Assembly: GCA_963777095.1 (NCBI GenBank)
Contig: CAVZOY010000003.1
Coordinates: 248,001 to 312,000 of the forward strand
DNA from: CAVZOY01 sp963777095
GTDB lineage: Bacteria; Actinomycetota; Actinomycetes; Mycobacteriales; Geodermatophilaceae
DNA length: 64,000 nt
Reading direction: 5' to 3'
Below are positions 45,788 through 52,695 of the stretch, one piece after another (position 1 is the first letter of the stretch; every line of letters begins with the position of its first letter). A program made the position numbers and the translations under genes. Below the pieces are notes generated by a model that did no database searches, was not told the origin of the DNA, and saw only the letters and a list, made by a program, of their open reading frames with translations.

Positions 45788-46626
45788 CCGCCGCCCCGAC
45801 CGTGAACACCGCCCGCGCCGGGCGCCTGGTCGCCCGCGACCTCACCCTCGGCTACGGCGAGCGGACCGTCGTGGAGCACCTCGACCTCGACGTGGTCGAC
45901 CGCGGCATCACCGCGGTGATCGGCCCGAACGGCTGCGGCAAGTCCACGCTGCTGCGGGCGCTCGGGCGGCTGCTCAAGCCGCAGGGCGGCGAGGTGCTGC
46001 TCGACGGCCGGCGCATCGACAAGGTGCCCACACGCGACGTCGCCCGGGCGCTGGGCATGCTGCCGCAGTCGCCCACCGCCCCCGAGGGCCTCACCGTGGC
46101 CGACCTGGTCACCCGGGGTCGGCACCCGCACCAGTCGTGGTTCCGCCAGTGGTCGCGGGACGACGAGGCGGTCGTGGCCGAGGCGATGGCCTGGACCGGG
46201 GTCTCCGACCTCGCCGACCGGCCGGTGGACGCGCTCTCCGGCGGACAGCGCCAGCGCGCCTGGATCGCGATGGCGCTCGCGCAGGGCACCGACCTGCTGC
46301 TGCTCGACGAGCCGACGACGCACCTCGACCTCGCGCACGCCGTCGACGTCCTCGACCTCGTCGACCGGCTGCACTCCGACCGCGGCCGCACCGTCGTCAT
46401 GGTGCTGCACGACCTGACGCTGGCCGCCCGCTACGCCGACCACCTCGTCGCGATGCGCGACGGCCGGATCGTCGCCCAGGGACCGCCGCGCGAGGTGGTC
46501 ACTCCCGACCTGCTGGCCGACGTCTTCGGCCTGCACGCCGCCGTGCTGCCCGACCCCGTGTCGGACGGCGTCCTGGTGGTCCCGATCGGCACCCGTCACA
46601 CCCGGCGGGCTGCCTCCGGCCGTTGA
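45784..46626 (+). CDS. Siderophore ABC transporter ATP-binding protein
   Basis: A 280-residue FecE/FepC-like ATPase. It has Walker A GPNGCGKSTLLRALG, a Q-loop (LGMLPQSPTAPEGLTV), signature LSGGQRQRAW, Walker B LLLLDEPTTHLD and switch His in MVLHDLTLAARYADH. It is the last gene of the iron-siderophore operon, and GTG 45784 overlaps permease 2. Confidence 0.95.
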   Translation: MTAAPTVNTARAGRLVARDLTLGYGERTVVEHLDLDVVDRGITAVIGPNGCGKSTLLRALGRLLKPQGGEVLLDGRRIDKVPTRDVARALGMLPQSPTAPEGLTVADLVTRGRHPHQSWFRQWSRDDEAVVAEAMAWTGVSDLADRPVDALSGGQRQRAWIAMALAQGTDLLLLDEPTTHLDLAHAVDVLDLVDRLHSDRGRTVVMVLHDLTLAARYADHLVAMRDGRIVAQGPPREVVTPDLLADVFGLHAAVLPDPVSDGVLVVPIGTRHTRRAASGR

Positions 46627-46629
46627 TGT

Positions 46630-46648
46630 TGATCAGGTGACCTGATCA
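46630..46648. promoter_or_regulatory. Perfect 19-bp palindrome after the siderophore operon
   Basis: TGATCAGGTGACCTGATCA has 9-bp perfect arms around one base. It sits three bases after the ATPase stop and could be an operator for the next gene or part of the terminator region. Confidence 0.4.
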
Positions 46649-46651
46649 CCA

Positions 46652-46689
46652 GGGGTCCTGGCTCGCCGTCGATCGTGAGCCAGGACCCC
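46652..46689 (+). terminator. Hairpin terminator of the siderophore operon
   Basis: A 13-bp perfect stem (GGGGTCCTGGCTC with GAGCCAGGACCCC) around a 12-base loop, starting 25 bases after the ATPase stop. Its right arm is also the first of three spaced direct repeats. Confidence 0.7.
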
Positions 46690-46728
46690 CGCAGCTGAGC
46701 CAGGACGCCATGGGCCGAGCCAGGACGC
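46677..46728 (+). repeat. Three GAGCCAGGAC direct repeats at 20-bp period
   Basis: GAGCCAGGAC begins at 46677, 46697 and 46717, exactly 20 bases apart. An inverted copy, GTCCTGGCTC, is at 46655-46664. The last repeat ends ten bases before the -10 box at 46736. Regular phasing by two helical turns suggests cooperative binding of a regulator to one DNA face. Confidence 0.6.
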
Positions 46729-46735
46729 GCGCCGG

Positions 46736-46741
46736 TAGGTT
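46736..46741 (+). promoter_or_regulatory. -10 box (TAGGTT) of a leaderless gene
   Basis: TAGGTT lies seven bases before GTG 46749, with no ribosome-binding site between. This is the same geometry as 5194-5199 and GTG 5207. Confidence 0.5.
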
Positions 46742-46748
46742 CCGGACG

Positions 46749-47531
46749 GTGACCGACCTCGCCACCCGCGCCCGCACGCTGCTCGATCTGCACACCGCGC
46801 CGGAGATCGTCGTCCTCGCCAACGTCTGGGACGTCGTGTCCGCACGGGTGGTCGCCGGTGTCGACGGCGTGCGCGCCCTGGCGACGGCGAGTCACTCGAT
46901 CGCCGCGACCTTCGGCTTCGAGGACGGCGAGAACATTCCGCTCGACCTGCACCTCGACATGGTGGGCCGGATCGCCGCCGCCGTGGACCTGCCGGTGTCC
47001 ATGGACTTCGAGGGCGGCTACGGCGACGCGGGGGAGACCGCCCGCCGGGCCATCGCGGCAGGCGCGGTCGGCGGCAACCTCGAGGACGGCATGCGGCCGC
47101 TGGACGACGCGGTCGGCGCCGTCGAGGCGGTGCTCCGCGCCGGACGGGACGCCGGCATCGACTTCGTGCTCAACGCGCGCACCGACGCGATGCTGCGGCT
47201 GCCGGCGGACGCCGACCGGAGCGCGGCGCTGCAGGAGGCCGTGCGGCGCGGTCGCGCGTTCCTCGAGGCCGGCGCGCCGGTGGTCTTCGTGCCGGGCGTC
47301 GTCGCCCGCGAGGAGATCGGGTCGCTGGTCGAGGGCCTGGGGCGCAACCAGGTCTCGGTGATCGCGGTACCCGGCGCCACGCCGTCCGTGCGCGAGCTCG
47401 AGGAGCTCGGCGTCGCCCGCGTGTCGGCCGGGCCGTTCACCCAGAACGTCGCGCTGACCGCACTGCAGGACGCCGCGGCAGAGCTGGTGGCCGGCGGCGC
47501 GCTCCCACCCGGCACCCGCCGGCTCAACTGA
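46749..47531 (+). CDS. Isocitrate lyase/PEP mutase superfamily protein
   Basis: A 260-residue beta-barrel enzyme of the PEP-mutase/ICL superfamily. The family core is recognisable: SMDFEGGYGD carries metal-binding Asp/Glu, and GNLEDGMRPLDDA and FVLNARTDAML follow. The KKCGH-type loop of true isocitrate lyases is not seen. It probably forms or breaks a C-C or C-P bond in an oxo-acid, as in the YqiQ/oxaloacetate-decarboxylase-like members. GTG 46749 is chosen for the -10 box seven bases upstream; an ATG at 46710 is in frame but lies within the repeat array. A methyltransferase gene starts two bases after its stop. Confidence 0.86.
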   Translation: MTDLATRARTLLDLHTAPEIVVLANVWDVVSARVVAGVDGVRALATASHSIAATFGFEDGENIPLDLHLDMVGRIAAAVDLPVSMDFEGGYGDAGETARRAIAAGAVGGNLEDGMRPLDDAVGAVEAVLRAGRDAGIDFVLNARTDAMLRLPADADRSAALQEAVRRGRAFLEAGAPVVFVPGVVAREEIGSLVEGLGRNQVSVIAVPGATPSVRELEELGVARVSAGPFTQNVALTALQDAAAELVAGGALPPGTRRLN

Positions 47532-47533
47532 CC

Positions 47534-48055
47534 GTGGCGGCCTCCGACCGGCTGGCCTGGGCGGCCGGGGTCGTCGATCCGCGTCCGGGGGAGCGGATGC
47601 TGGAGGTCGGCTGCGGCCACGGCGTCCTGGTGGACCTGATGGTGGCGCGCGGTGCCGACGTCGTCGGCGTCGACCGGTCGACGACGATGATCGCCGCCGC
47701 GGCCCGTCGCAATCAGGCGGCGGTCGCCGGCGGGCGGGTACGGCTGCTGGCCGGGCCGCTCGTCGAGGTGGCTCCGGAGGGACCGTTCGACGCGGTCATC
47801 TCGTTCAACGTCCGCGCCTTCTGGACGGCGCCCGCCCCGGAGTGGGACGTCGTCGACCGGGTGCTGGCCCCGGGCGGCCGGGTCGTCGTGGCCTTCTCGG
47901 TCATGGACCAGGACGCGGCGGCCCGGGCCGCGGACGCGGTGGCCGAGCTGGCCGGCACGCGTGGCTTCGCGGTGACCGCCCTGCGGCGGGCCGCCACCAG
48001 GCCCTACGCGTCGGTCGCGGTCGAGCTCGGCCGGTCGGACCGCGGTCCCGGCTGA
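47534..48055 (+). CDS. Class I SAM-dependent methyltransferase
   Basis: A 173-residue methyltransferase with SAM motif MLEVGCGHGVLVDLM and the acidic ribose contact VVGVDRSTTM. FDAVISFNVRAFW is motif II-like, and a VLAPGGRVVVAFS strand follows. It starts with GTG two bases after the PEP-mutase-like gene, so it is co-transcribed. The substrate is unknown. Confidence 0.85.
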   Translation: MAASDRLAWAAGVVDPRPGERMLEVGCGHGVLVDLMVARGADVVGVDRSTTMIAAAARRNQAAVAGGRVRLLAGPLVEVAPEGPFDAVISFNVRAFWTAPAPEWDVVDRVLAPGGRVVVAFSVMDQDAAARAADAVAELAGTRGFAVTALRRAATRPYASVAVELGRSDRGPG

Positions 48056-48071
48056 TCACCCGTCCGGGTGA
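48056..48071. promoter_or_regulatory. 16-bp palindrome, distal copy
   Basis: TCACCCGTCCGGGTGA begins right after the methyltransferase stop. Its arms match the site at 48117-48132, 61 bases downstream. The pair may act together on the response-regulator gene. Confidence 0.5.
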
Positions 48072-48116
48072 GGAAGCGACGCGCAGGCCGCTCAAGGCGG
48101 CGCGTCCTCCTGCCGA

Positions 48117-48132
48117 TCACCCGGACAGGTGA
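48117..48132. promoter_or_regulatory. 16-bp palindromic operator-like site before the OmpR-type regulator
   Basis: TCACCCGGACAGGTGA ends exactly 52 bases before the TTG start at 48185. The same motif (TCACCCGTTCAGGTGA) lies exactly 52 bases before the start of the other regulator operon at 56212. Shared sequence and spacing imply a common regulator. Confidence 0.6.
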
Positions 48133-48184
48133 TGGTCCGCCGGCACGCAGATGTGCCGACGGCATCGACGAGGAGGGGTGAGCG

Positions 48185-48886
48185 TTGGCCGATCAGTCCG
48201 TGCTCGTGGTGGAGGACACCGACGAGATCCGGGAGCTGGTCCGTACCGTGCTGACCAAGGCCGGGTTCGACGTCCGTGCGGTGGCCTCGGGGGCCGAGTG
48301 CCTCGACGAGGTGCGCAAGCAGCCTCCCGACCTGATCGTCCTGGATCTCGGGCTACCCGACGCCGACGGCACCGAGGTGTGCCGGCAGGTGCGGGCCGAG
48401 ACCGAGTGCTACGTCCTCATGCTGACCGCGCGCGCCGAGGAGGTCGACCTGCTCATCGGGCTGGCCGTCGGCGCCGACGGGTACATGGCCAAGCCGTTCT
48501 CGCCGCGCGAGCTCGTGGCCCGCGTGCAGGCACTGCTGCGCCGTCCGAAGGTGGTGGCGACGCCGGAGCCGGCGGCCGACGCCGAGGCGGTGCGTCGCCT
48601 CGCCGAGCTCGAGGTGGACGAGGACACCCGCGAGGTGCGGGTGGACGGCGAGGTCGTCGACCTCACCCGTACCGAGTTCGACCTGCTCGCGGCCCTGGCG
48701 TCGCGGCCGGGCCGGGTGCTGCAGCGCGAGACGCTGCTGCGCGAGGTCTGGCAGACCGACTGGGAGGGCAGCGTCCGCCTGGTCGAGGCGCACATGTCCA
48801 ATCTGCGACGCAAGCTGCAGGCCGCCGGCCTGAGCAACCCGGAGATCAAGACGGTCCGCGGGGTGGGTTACCGGCTGGTCGCCTGA
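48185..48886 (+). CDS. OmpR/PhoB-family response regulator
   Basis: A 233-residue regulator. The receiver domain has acid pocket residues around E10-D11, phospho-acceptor Asp 54 (LIVLDLGLPDADG), LTAR and Lys in MAKPFSP. The winged-helix DNA-binding domain spans about 140-230 (VVDLTRTEFDLLAALASRPG, SNLRRKLQAAG, TVRGVGYRLV). The start is TTG 48185, served by GAGGAGGGG. Nearby TasA-like promoters carry a 7-N4-7 direct repeat, the type of site OmpR/PhoB regulators bind, so these are its likely targets. No kinase gene is adjacent; the kinase at 54135 is the nearest. Confidence 0.95.
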   Translation: MADQSVLVVEDTDEIRELVRTVLTKAGFDVRAVASGAECLDEVRKQPPDLIVLDLGLPDADGTEVCRQVRAETECYVLMLTARAEEVDLLIGLAVGADGYMAKPFSPRELVARVQALLRRPKVVATPEPAADAEAVRRLAELEVDEDTREVRVDGEVVDLTRTEFDLLAALASRPGRVLQRETLLREVWQTDWEGSVRLVEAHMSNLRRKLQAAGLSNPEIKTVRGVGYRLVA

Positions 48887-48892
48887 CGACCG

Positions 48893-48929
48893 ACGACGGC
48901 CCGGACGCAGGATGCGTCCGGGCCGTCGT
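48893..48929. terminator. Perfect 17-bp hairpin terminator
   Basis: Perfect 17-bp arms (ACGACGGCCCGGACGCA and its complement) with a GGA loop. It lies seven bases after the regulator stop and before the converging TasA-like gene. Nearly the same hairpin recurs at 51553. Confidence 0.85.
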
Positions 48930-48973
48930 GCGTTTCCCCACTGCCTCCGCTGCCGGCGGACGGAACGTGACCT

Positions 48974-49600
48974 TCAGCGGGCCGTTCCCGGAAGCTGGAC
49001 CCCGGTGAAGGCCAGGGTGACATCGGCGTTGAGCCCTTGGAAGTGGCTGCCTGCCGTCGTCGGCAGCGAGATGGTGAAGACCATGTTGTCGACGCCGCCG
49101 GGAGCCAGGCTGCTGAGGGACGTCAGCTGTGCGCTGCTGACGAGGGGCCCGGAATACAGGAGCCGGTAGGTCTGGTCACAGGTGTACGTCGGCGCGGCGT
49201 CGGTGCCACCCTCGACCCAGCGCCGGGAGCAGTGCTCCAGCTTCAGCTGGAGACCGTTGACCGGGTCGGTTCCCAGGGCATTGGCCGGCGTGGCCGCGGT
49301 GGCCAGCCGAACCGACGAGAGCGCCAACCCACCGTCGTTGATCAGGTTCAGCGGCCGGGTCAGCGAGTAGCCCGGCGTCATTCCCTCCACCGCAGCCGGG
49401 ATGACGTTCCGGAGGCCTCCCGGCACGCCGACGTCGAGGGACAGCACTCCGGACTGCGCTGCCGTGGTCGCGGACGCGCTGTCGGCGAAGTTCCCGAACG
49501 TGGCGAGGCCGGAGACGGCAGCTGCGGCAGCGAGGAGTGCCACGGATCCCAGCACGCCGACGGTCCTGCTGCGCAGGCGGTTTGCGGTCTTGCCGGTCAT
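48974..49600 (-). CDS. TasA/camelysin-like secreted protein, paralogue 1
   Basis: A 208-residue protein with the features of the TasA/CalY (SipW-dependent) family: an N-terminal signal segment (LGSVALLAAAAAVSGLATFGNF), then ADSASATTAAQSGVLSLDV. The mature beta-rich domain contains MTPGYSLTRPLNLINDGGLA, two Cys (EHCSRRW and YTCDQTY) and ends AFTGVQLPGTAR. In Bacillus such proteins are processed by SipW and build extracellular fibres. It is clearly related to, but more diverged than, the near-identical pair at 50767 and 53391. Its promoter has the shared CTTGCGG repeat layout. Confidence 0.82.
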   Translation of the reverse strand: MTGKTANRLRSRTVGVLGSVALLAAAAAVSGLATFGNFADSASATTAAQSGVLSLDVGVPGGLRNVIPAAVEGMTPGYSLTRPLNLINDGGLALSSVRLATAATPANALGTDPVNGLQLKLEHCSRRWVEGGTDAAPTYTCDQTYRLLYSGPLVSSAQLTSLSSLAPGGVDNMVFTISLPTTAGSHFQGLNADVTLAFTGVQLPGTAR

Positions 49601-49641
49601 GCCGTCCTCCTCCTCGGGCCTTGTGTGGCTCTCTCATGACG

Positions 49642-49696
49642 ACTCTGGCAGCGCAACCGCACGATCGATTCCGTGGAACCGCAAGGGATCCGCAAG
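49642..49696 (-). promoter_or_regulatory. TasA-type promoter 1: CTTGCGG-N4-CTTGCGG, 31 bp, CAGAGT
   Basis: On the minus strand, CTTGCGG occurs twice with four bases between (49679-49685 and 49690-49696), then 31 bases, then CAGAGTCGT (from 49647). The 7-N4-7 direct repeat is the shape of OmpR/PhoB boxes. The same layout with the same 31-bp spacing stands before the other two TasA-like genes. Confidence 0.7.
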
Positions 49697-49716
49697 GTTC
49701 GGGCGACCGTCCCGCC

Positions 49717-50238
49717 TCAGTCGCGGGCCAGCGCCCGCAGCTCCTCGACCCGTGCATGGGCCAGCACCGCGCACCGCGCATCGGCGGCGATCGCCCGGCA
49801 GACCATGGCGACGTCCTCGTCGTCCTCGTCGTCCTCGACGCCGGGCGGGGTGACGGGTGCGAGTTGTCCCTGCACAACGGCCCCCGTGGCGCGGTTGTGC
49901 AGGAAGTTCATCAGGACCTGGGGTCCGACGGGCTTGATCAGGCAGGCCTCGGCGCCGGCGGCGGCGGACTCCTCGCGGACCTCGGCGGAGCTGTCCTGGG
50001 TGATGACGACGAAGCGGGCGCGGGAGCCGCGGCGGCGCAGCCGGTGGAGCATCGCGGTGCCGCTGCAGCCGGGCATGGCCATGTCGGTGACGACGAGGTC
50101 GGGGTCGCTGAAGACGGTCTGCTGGAGGGCTTCGGTGGCGTCGGCGGCCTCGCGGACCTGCCAGCCGCCGAGGCGGAGGAGGTCGGCGATCTCGGCGCGG
50201 GCCTCGGCCTCGTCGTCGACGACCAGGGCAGTCAGCAT
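49717..50238 (-). CDS. CheY-like response regulator, tail shortened by internal deletion
   Basis: A 173-residue protein. Residues 1-120 are a receiver (D8-D9, phospho-acceptor Asp 52 in LVVTDMAMPG, Lys in LIKPVG) identical to that of the regulator at 51601-52275. After QGQLAP the sequence jumps to an acidic stretch (VEDDEDDEDVAM) and resumes with CRAIAADAR...EELRALARD. About 50 residues are missing relative to the paralogue, removing most of the HPt-like domain. Its ATG lies inside the end of the secreted-protein gene upstream (ATGCTGA overlap), so translation is coupled. It has no DNA-binding output. Confidence 0.82.
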   Translation of the reverse strand: MLTALVVDDEAEARAEIADLLRLGGWQVREAADATEALQQTVFSDPDLVVTDMAMPGCSGTAMLHRLRRRGSRARFVVITQDSSAEVREESAAAGAEACLIKPVGPQVLMNFLHNRATGAVVQGQLAPVTPPGVEDDEDDEDVAMVCRAIAADARCAVLAHARVEELRALARD

Positions 50239-50251
50239 CGGAAGCTCCCGG
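49855..50251. repeat. Near-identical 397-bp repeat (receiver region), copy 1
   Basis: Bases 49855-50251 match 51892-52288 almost perfectly and encode the receiver domain and its start. Outside this core the two regulator genes differ. Confidence 0.85.
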
Positions 50252-50736
50252 TGTGCACGGATTCCTTCTCCCAGCCGTACGTGGTGTAGGTGGTCACCGA
50301 GTACTTGATGCTGTTGGCGGTGGCCTTGCTTGTGGTGATCGGAATGCTCCAGGTGGTGGCGGCCGCCCCCACGTCGGACTGCTGCTTGGTGCCGTCGCTG
50401 ACGTAGACAGTGACCCGGTAGCCGCTCACGTTGCTCGAGGTGCTGGCGGTCCAGGCGACGCTCATCGTCGAGGTGGACGGGCTGCAGCGCCAGATTCCCG
50501 ACGACGTTGCCCGGGGCGGCGATGGTGGTCGTGCCCATGGGAACCGTGATACCTGCGGTGTCGGCAAAGGCGGCCCAGGCCGGGACGCCGGTAACCAGGA
50601 CCAGGCCGACTGCCGTGCCCAGCACCGCCAGCAGGCGGCGGACGGCGAGCCGTGCGTGCCCGCCCGTGCGGCGGTCCACCTCCGGGGGCAGCGGGATCGC
50701 TGCCCCCGGAATGCGGGCCAGGAGAGTGGCAGTCAT
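50232..50736 (-). CDS. Chimeric secreted protein: SipW N-terminus joined to a fibronectin-III-like protein (one frame change)
   Basis: About 167 residues after removing one G near 50485 (CTGGCGCTGC). The first 21 residues (MTATLLARIPGAAIPLPPEV, then D) are identical to the start of SipW at 53359. They run directly into a signal-peptide-like segment (RRLLAVLGTAVGLVLVTGVP, AAFADTAG) and a fibronectin-III-like domain (VSGYRVTVYVSDGTKQ, YSVTTYTTYGW) ending GSFRC. The intact version of the secreted part is at 52269-52695. It looks like a deletion product in a duplicated unit. Its stop overlaps the following regulator's start. Confidence 0.7.
50681..50710. other. 13-bp perfect hairpin inside the sipW-derived start, copy 1
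   Basis: Arms TCCGGGGGCAGCG and CGCTGCCCCCGGA around GGAT, encoding codons about 9-18 of the chimera. It lies eight bases from the point where the two repeat copies diverge. Confidence 0.6.
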
Positions 50737-50766
50737 GTCAGGTTCCTCGAACCGATCGGCCGTCGG

Positions 50767-51387
50767 TCAGCGAGCCGAGCCGGAGCGCTGGGCGCCGGTG
50801 AACGACAGGCTGAGGCCGGCGGACTTGCCCTGGAAGGTGTTGTCCGCGGTGGTGGGCAGCGAGATGGAGAAGGTCAGGTAGTCCGTGCCGCCCGGGTTCA
50901 GGCTGGCCGGGTTGCTGAGACCCGCGTTGTTGACGACCGGGCCGGTCATCAGGGTGCTCTGGCCGGCCGAGCAGGTGTAGGTCGGCGCCGAGGCGGTGCC
51001 GCCCTGCGTCCACGGGACCGAGCAGCCCTTGATGGCCAGCTGCAGGCCGTTGGTGGCGTCGGTGGTGAGGAGGCTCGGGGCCGTGGCGGTGGAGATCACG
51101 CTGACCGTGGACAGGCCGAGGGTGCCGTCGTTGACCAGGTTCACCGCGCGGGTGATCGAGTCGCCGGGGACCAGGCCGCTGACCGAGACCGGGATGGCGT
51201 ACGCGCCGGCCGGCTGGGTCAGGTCGATCGACAGCGTGCCCGAGGCCACCGTGGTGTTCATCGGGGTGGTGCTGTCGGTGAAGTTGCCGTAGGTGCCGAG
51301 GCCGGCGACCGCGGCGGCGGTGCCGAGGACGGCGAGGGAGCCGACGACCTTGCGGGCGGTGGGGCTCACCGAGCGGTTCGTGATCAT
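50767..51387 (-). CDS. TasA/camelysin-like secreted protein, paralogue 2
   Basis: A 206-residue protein starting MITNRSVSPTARKVVGS, with a hydrophobic signal segment (LAVLGTAAAVAGLGTYGNF) and FTDSTTP. The mature part has SGTLSIDLTQPAG, SGLVPGDSITRAVNLVNDG, two Cys (KGCSVPW and YTCSAGQ) and ends SFTGAQRSGSAR. It differs from the paralogue at 53391 at only about three positions. In this copy the next gene is the chimera rather than a full sipW, so its processing would rely on the intact SipW at 52692-53359. Confidence 0.85.
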   Translation of the reverse strand: MITNRSVSPTARKVVGSLAVLGTAAAVAGLGTYGNFTDSTTPMNTTVASGTLSIDLTQPAGAYAIPVSVSGLVPGDSITRAVNLVNDGTLGLSTVSVISTATAPSLLTTDATNGLQLAIKGCSVPWTQGGTASAPTYTCSAGQSTLMTGPVVNNAGLSNPASLNPGGTDYLTFSISLPTTADNTFQGKSAGLSLSFTGAQRSGSAR

Positions 51388-51442
51388 GTCCTGCGTCTCC
51401 TGGGTTCTGCCTCGTCGCCGGAGGCTTCCGGTGACAGGAACG

Positions 51443-51497
51443 ACTCTGGAGGCCGTACCGCAGGGCTCCCGCCCGCCTTCCGCAAGAAACCCGCAAG
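51443..51497 (-). promoter_or_regulatory. TasA-type promoter 2: CTTGCGG-N4-CTTGCGG, 31 bp, CAGAGT
   Basis: Repeats at 51480-51486 and 51491-51497, CAGAGT at 51443-51448, exactly 31 bases apart. The outer repeat lies beyond the duplicated block, so it was kept or regained at the junction. Confidence 0.7.
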
Positions 51498-51552
51498 GAT
51501 CCGACGACCGTCCCGCAGGCTCGGGGTGGTGCCCTGGAGGGGCCGGAACGCG

Positions 51553-51589
51553 ACGACGGCCCGGACGCAGCATGCGTCCGGGCCGTCGT
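51553..51589. terminator. Perfect 17-bp hairpin terminator, second copy
   Basis: Same arms as the hairpin at 48893 with loop GCA in place of GGA. It lies just after the stop of the regulator gene ending at 51601 and before the next unit's promoter. It marks the boundary between duplicated units. Confidence 0.85.
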
Positions 51590-51600
51590 GCTCTTCCCCC

Positions 51601-52275
51601 TCAGTCGCGGGCCAGTGCCCGCAGCTCCTCGACCCGCGCGTGGGCCAGCACTCCGCGCCGGGCATCGGCGGCGATCGCCCGGCACACCTCGGCGACGTCG
51701 TGGTGGCCGAACTGACCGCTGGTGCCGGCCAGTGAGTCCGCCGCGGCGACGACCGCCCGGGTGTTGCCGAAGCGGGCACCGGCCGTGATCGCCGAGATCC
51801 GTGTCGGCAGCGCGTCGACGTACATGTCGTGCAGCCGGTCGGCCAGGTCGGCCTCGACCTCCGGGTCGTGCAGGTCGTCGACCTCGGTGATGGGTGCGAG
51901 TTGTCCCTGCACAACGGCCCCCGTGGCGCGGTTGTGCAGGAAGTTCATCAGGACCTGGGGTCCGACGGGCTTGATCAGGCAGGCCTCGGCGCCGGCGGCG
52001 GCGGACTCCTCGCGGACCTCGGCGGAGCTGTCCTGGGTGATGACGACGAAGCGGGCGCGGGAGCCGCGGCGGCGCAGCCGGTGGAGCATCGCGGTGCCGC
52101 TGCAGCCGGGCATGGCCATGTCGGTGACGACGAGGTCGGGGTCGCTGAAGACGGTCTGCTGGAGGGCTTCGGTGGCGTCGGCGGCCTCGCGGACCTGCCA
52201 GCCGCCGAGGCGGAGGAGGTCGGCGATCTCGGCGCGGGCCTCGGCCTCGTCGTCGACGACAAGGGCAGTCAGCAT
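51601..52275 (-). CDS. CheY-like response regulator with degenerate HPt-like tail
   Basis: A 224-residue protein. The receiver domain (residues 1-120; D8-D9, Asp 52, Lys in LIKPVG) is followed by a helical domain of about 85 residues. This tail resembles an HPt phosphotransfer domain: AAADSLAGTSGQFG occupies the place of the usual AHSLAGTSGQFG, but the phospho-accepting His is an Asp. It therefore cannot carry a phospho-histidine and may only bind partners. Start ATG 52275 overlaps the stop of the secreted protein upstream (ATGCTGA). There is no DNA-binding domain. Confidence 0.85.
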   Translation of the reverse strand: MLTALVVDDEAEARAEIADLLRLGGWQVREAADATEALQQTVFSDPDLVVTDMAMPGCSGTAMLHRLRRRGSRARFVVITQDSSAEVREESAAAGAEACLIKPVGPQVLMNFLHNRATGAVVQGQLAPITEVDDLHDPEVEADLADRLHDMYVDALPTRISAITAGARFGNTRAVVAAADSLAGTSGQFGHHDVAEVCRAIAADARRGVLAHARVEELRALARD

Positions 52276-52288
52276 CGGAAGCTCCCGG
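51892..52288. repeat. Near-identical 397-bp repeat (receiver region), copy 2
   Basis: Matches 49855-50251 with about one difference. Confidence 0.85.
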
Positions 52289-52695
52289 TGAGGCCGGACT
52301 CGGTGGACCAGCCGTAGGTGGTGAGGGTCGTGACCGAGTAGCGGACGGCGTACGCGGTCACGTTGTAGGTGGTGGTGGACTTGCTCCAGCTGCTGGCTGG
52401 CGGCGCCGTTGACGACCTCGCTCTGCTCGTAGCCGTCGCTGTAGTGGACGGTCACGCGGTAGCCGCTCACGCCGCGGGAACCGCTGGGGGTCCAGGTGAC
52501 GCCGATGGTCGAGTTCGAGGCGCCGCAGGTCAGCGATCCGGTGACCGCGCCGGGGGCGAGGACGTTGAGTGTGCTCGCGCTCGAGGTGGCCAGCACGGCC
52601 GTGTCGGAGAAGGCGGCCGAGGCGGGGATGCTGCTGCCCACGACGACGGCGAGTGCCAGGCCGAGGACCGCGAGGATCCGGCGGACGGTGGTCAT
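52269..52695 (-). CDS. Small secreted fibronectin-III-like protein (one frame change)
   Basis: About 141 residues after removing one base near 52390 (CTGCTGGCTGG). A signal peptide (RRILAVLGLALAVVVGSSIP, then ASAAFSDTA) is followed by one fibronectin-III-like domain: LTCGASNSTIGVTWTPSG, VSGYRVTVHYSDGYEQ, YSVTTLTTYGWSTES, ending GSFRC. The AAFSDTA mature start is like that of SipW-processed proteins. Its ATG overlaps the presumed sipW stop (ATGA) and its stop overlaps the following regulator's ATG. A secreted protein is thus coupled at both ends to peptidase and regulator. Confidence 0.75.

Larger units (their letters stand above)
50673..51486. repeat. Near-identical 814-bp tandem repeat (TasA-like gene and flanks), copy 1
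   Basis: This block matches 53296-54110 with a handful of differences. It covers the first 21 codons of sipW, the whole TasA-like gene and its promoter up to the first CTTGCGG. Copies are about 2.6 kb apart in the same orientation. Confidence 0.9.
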
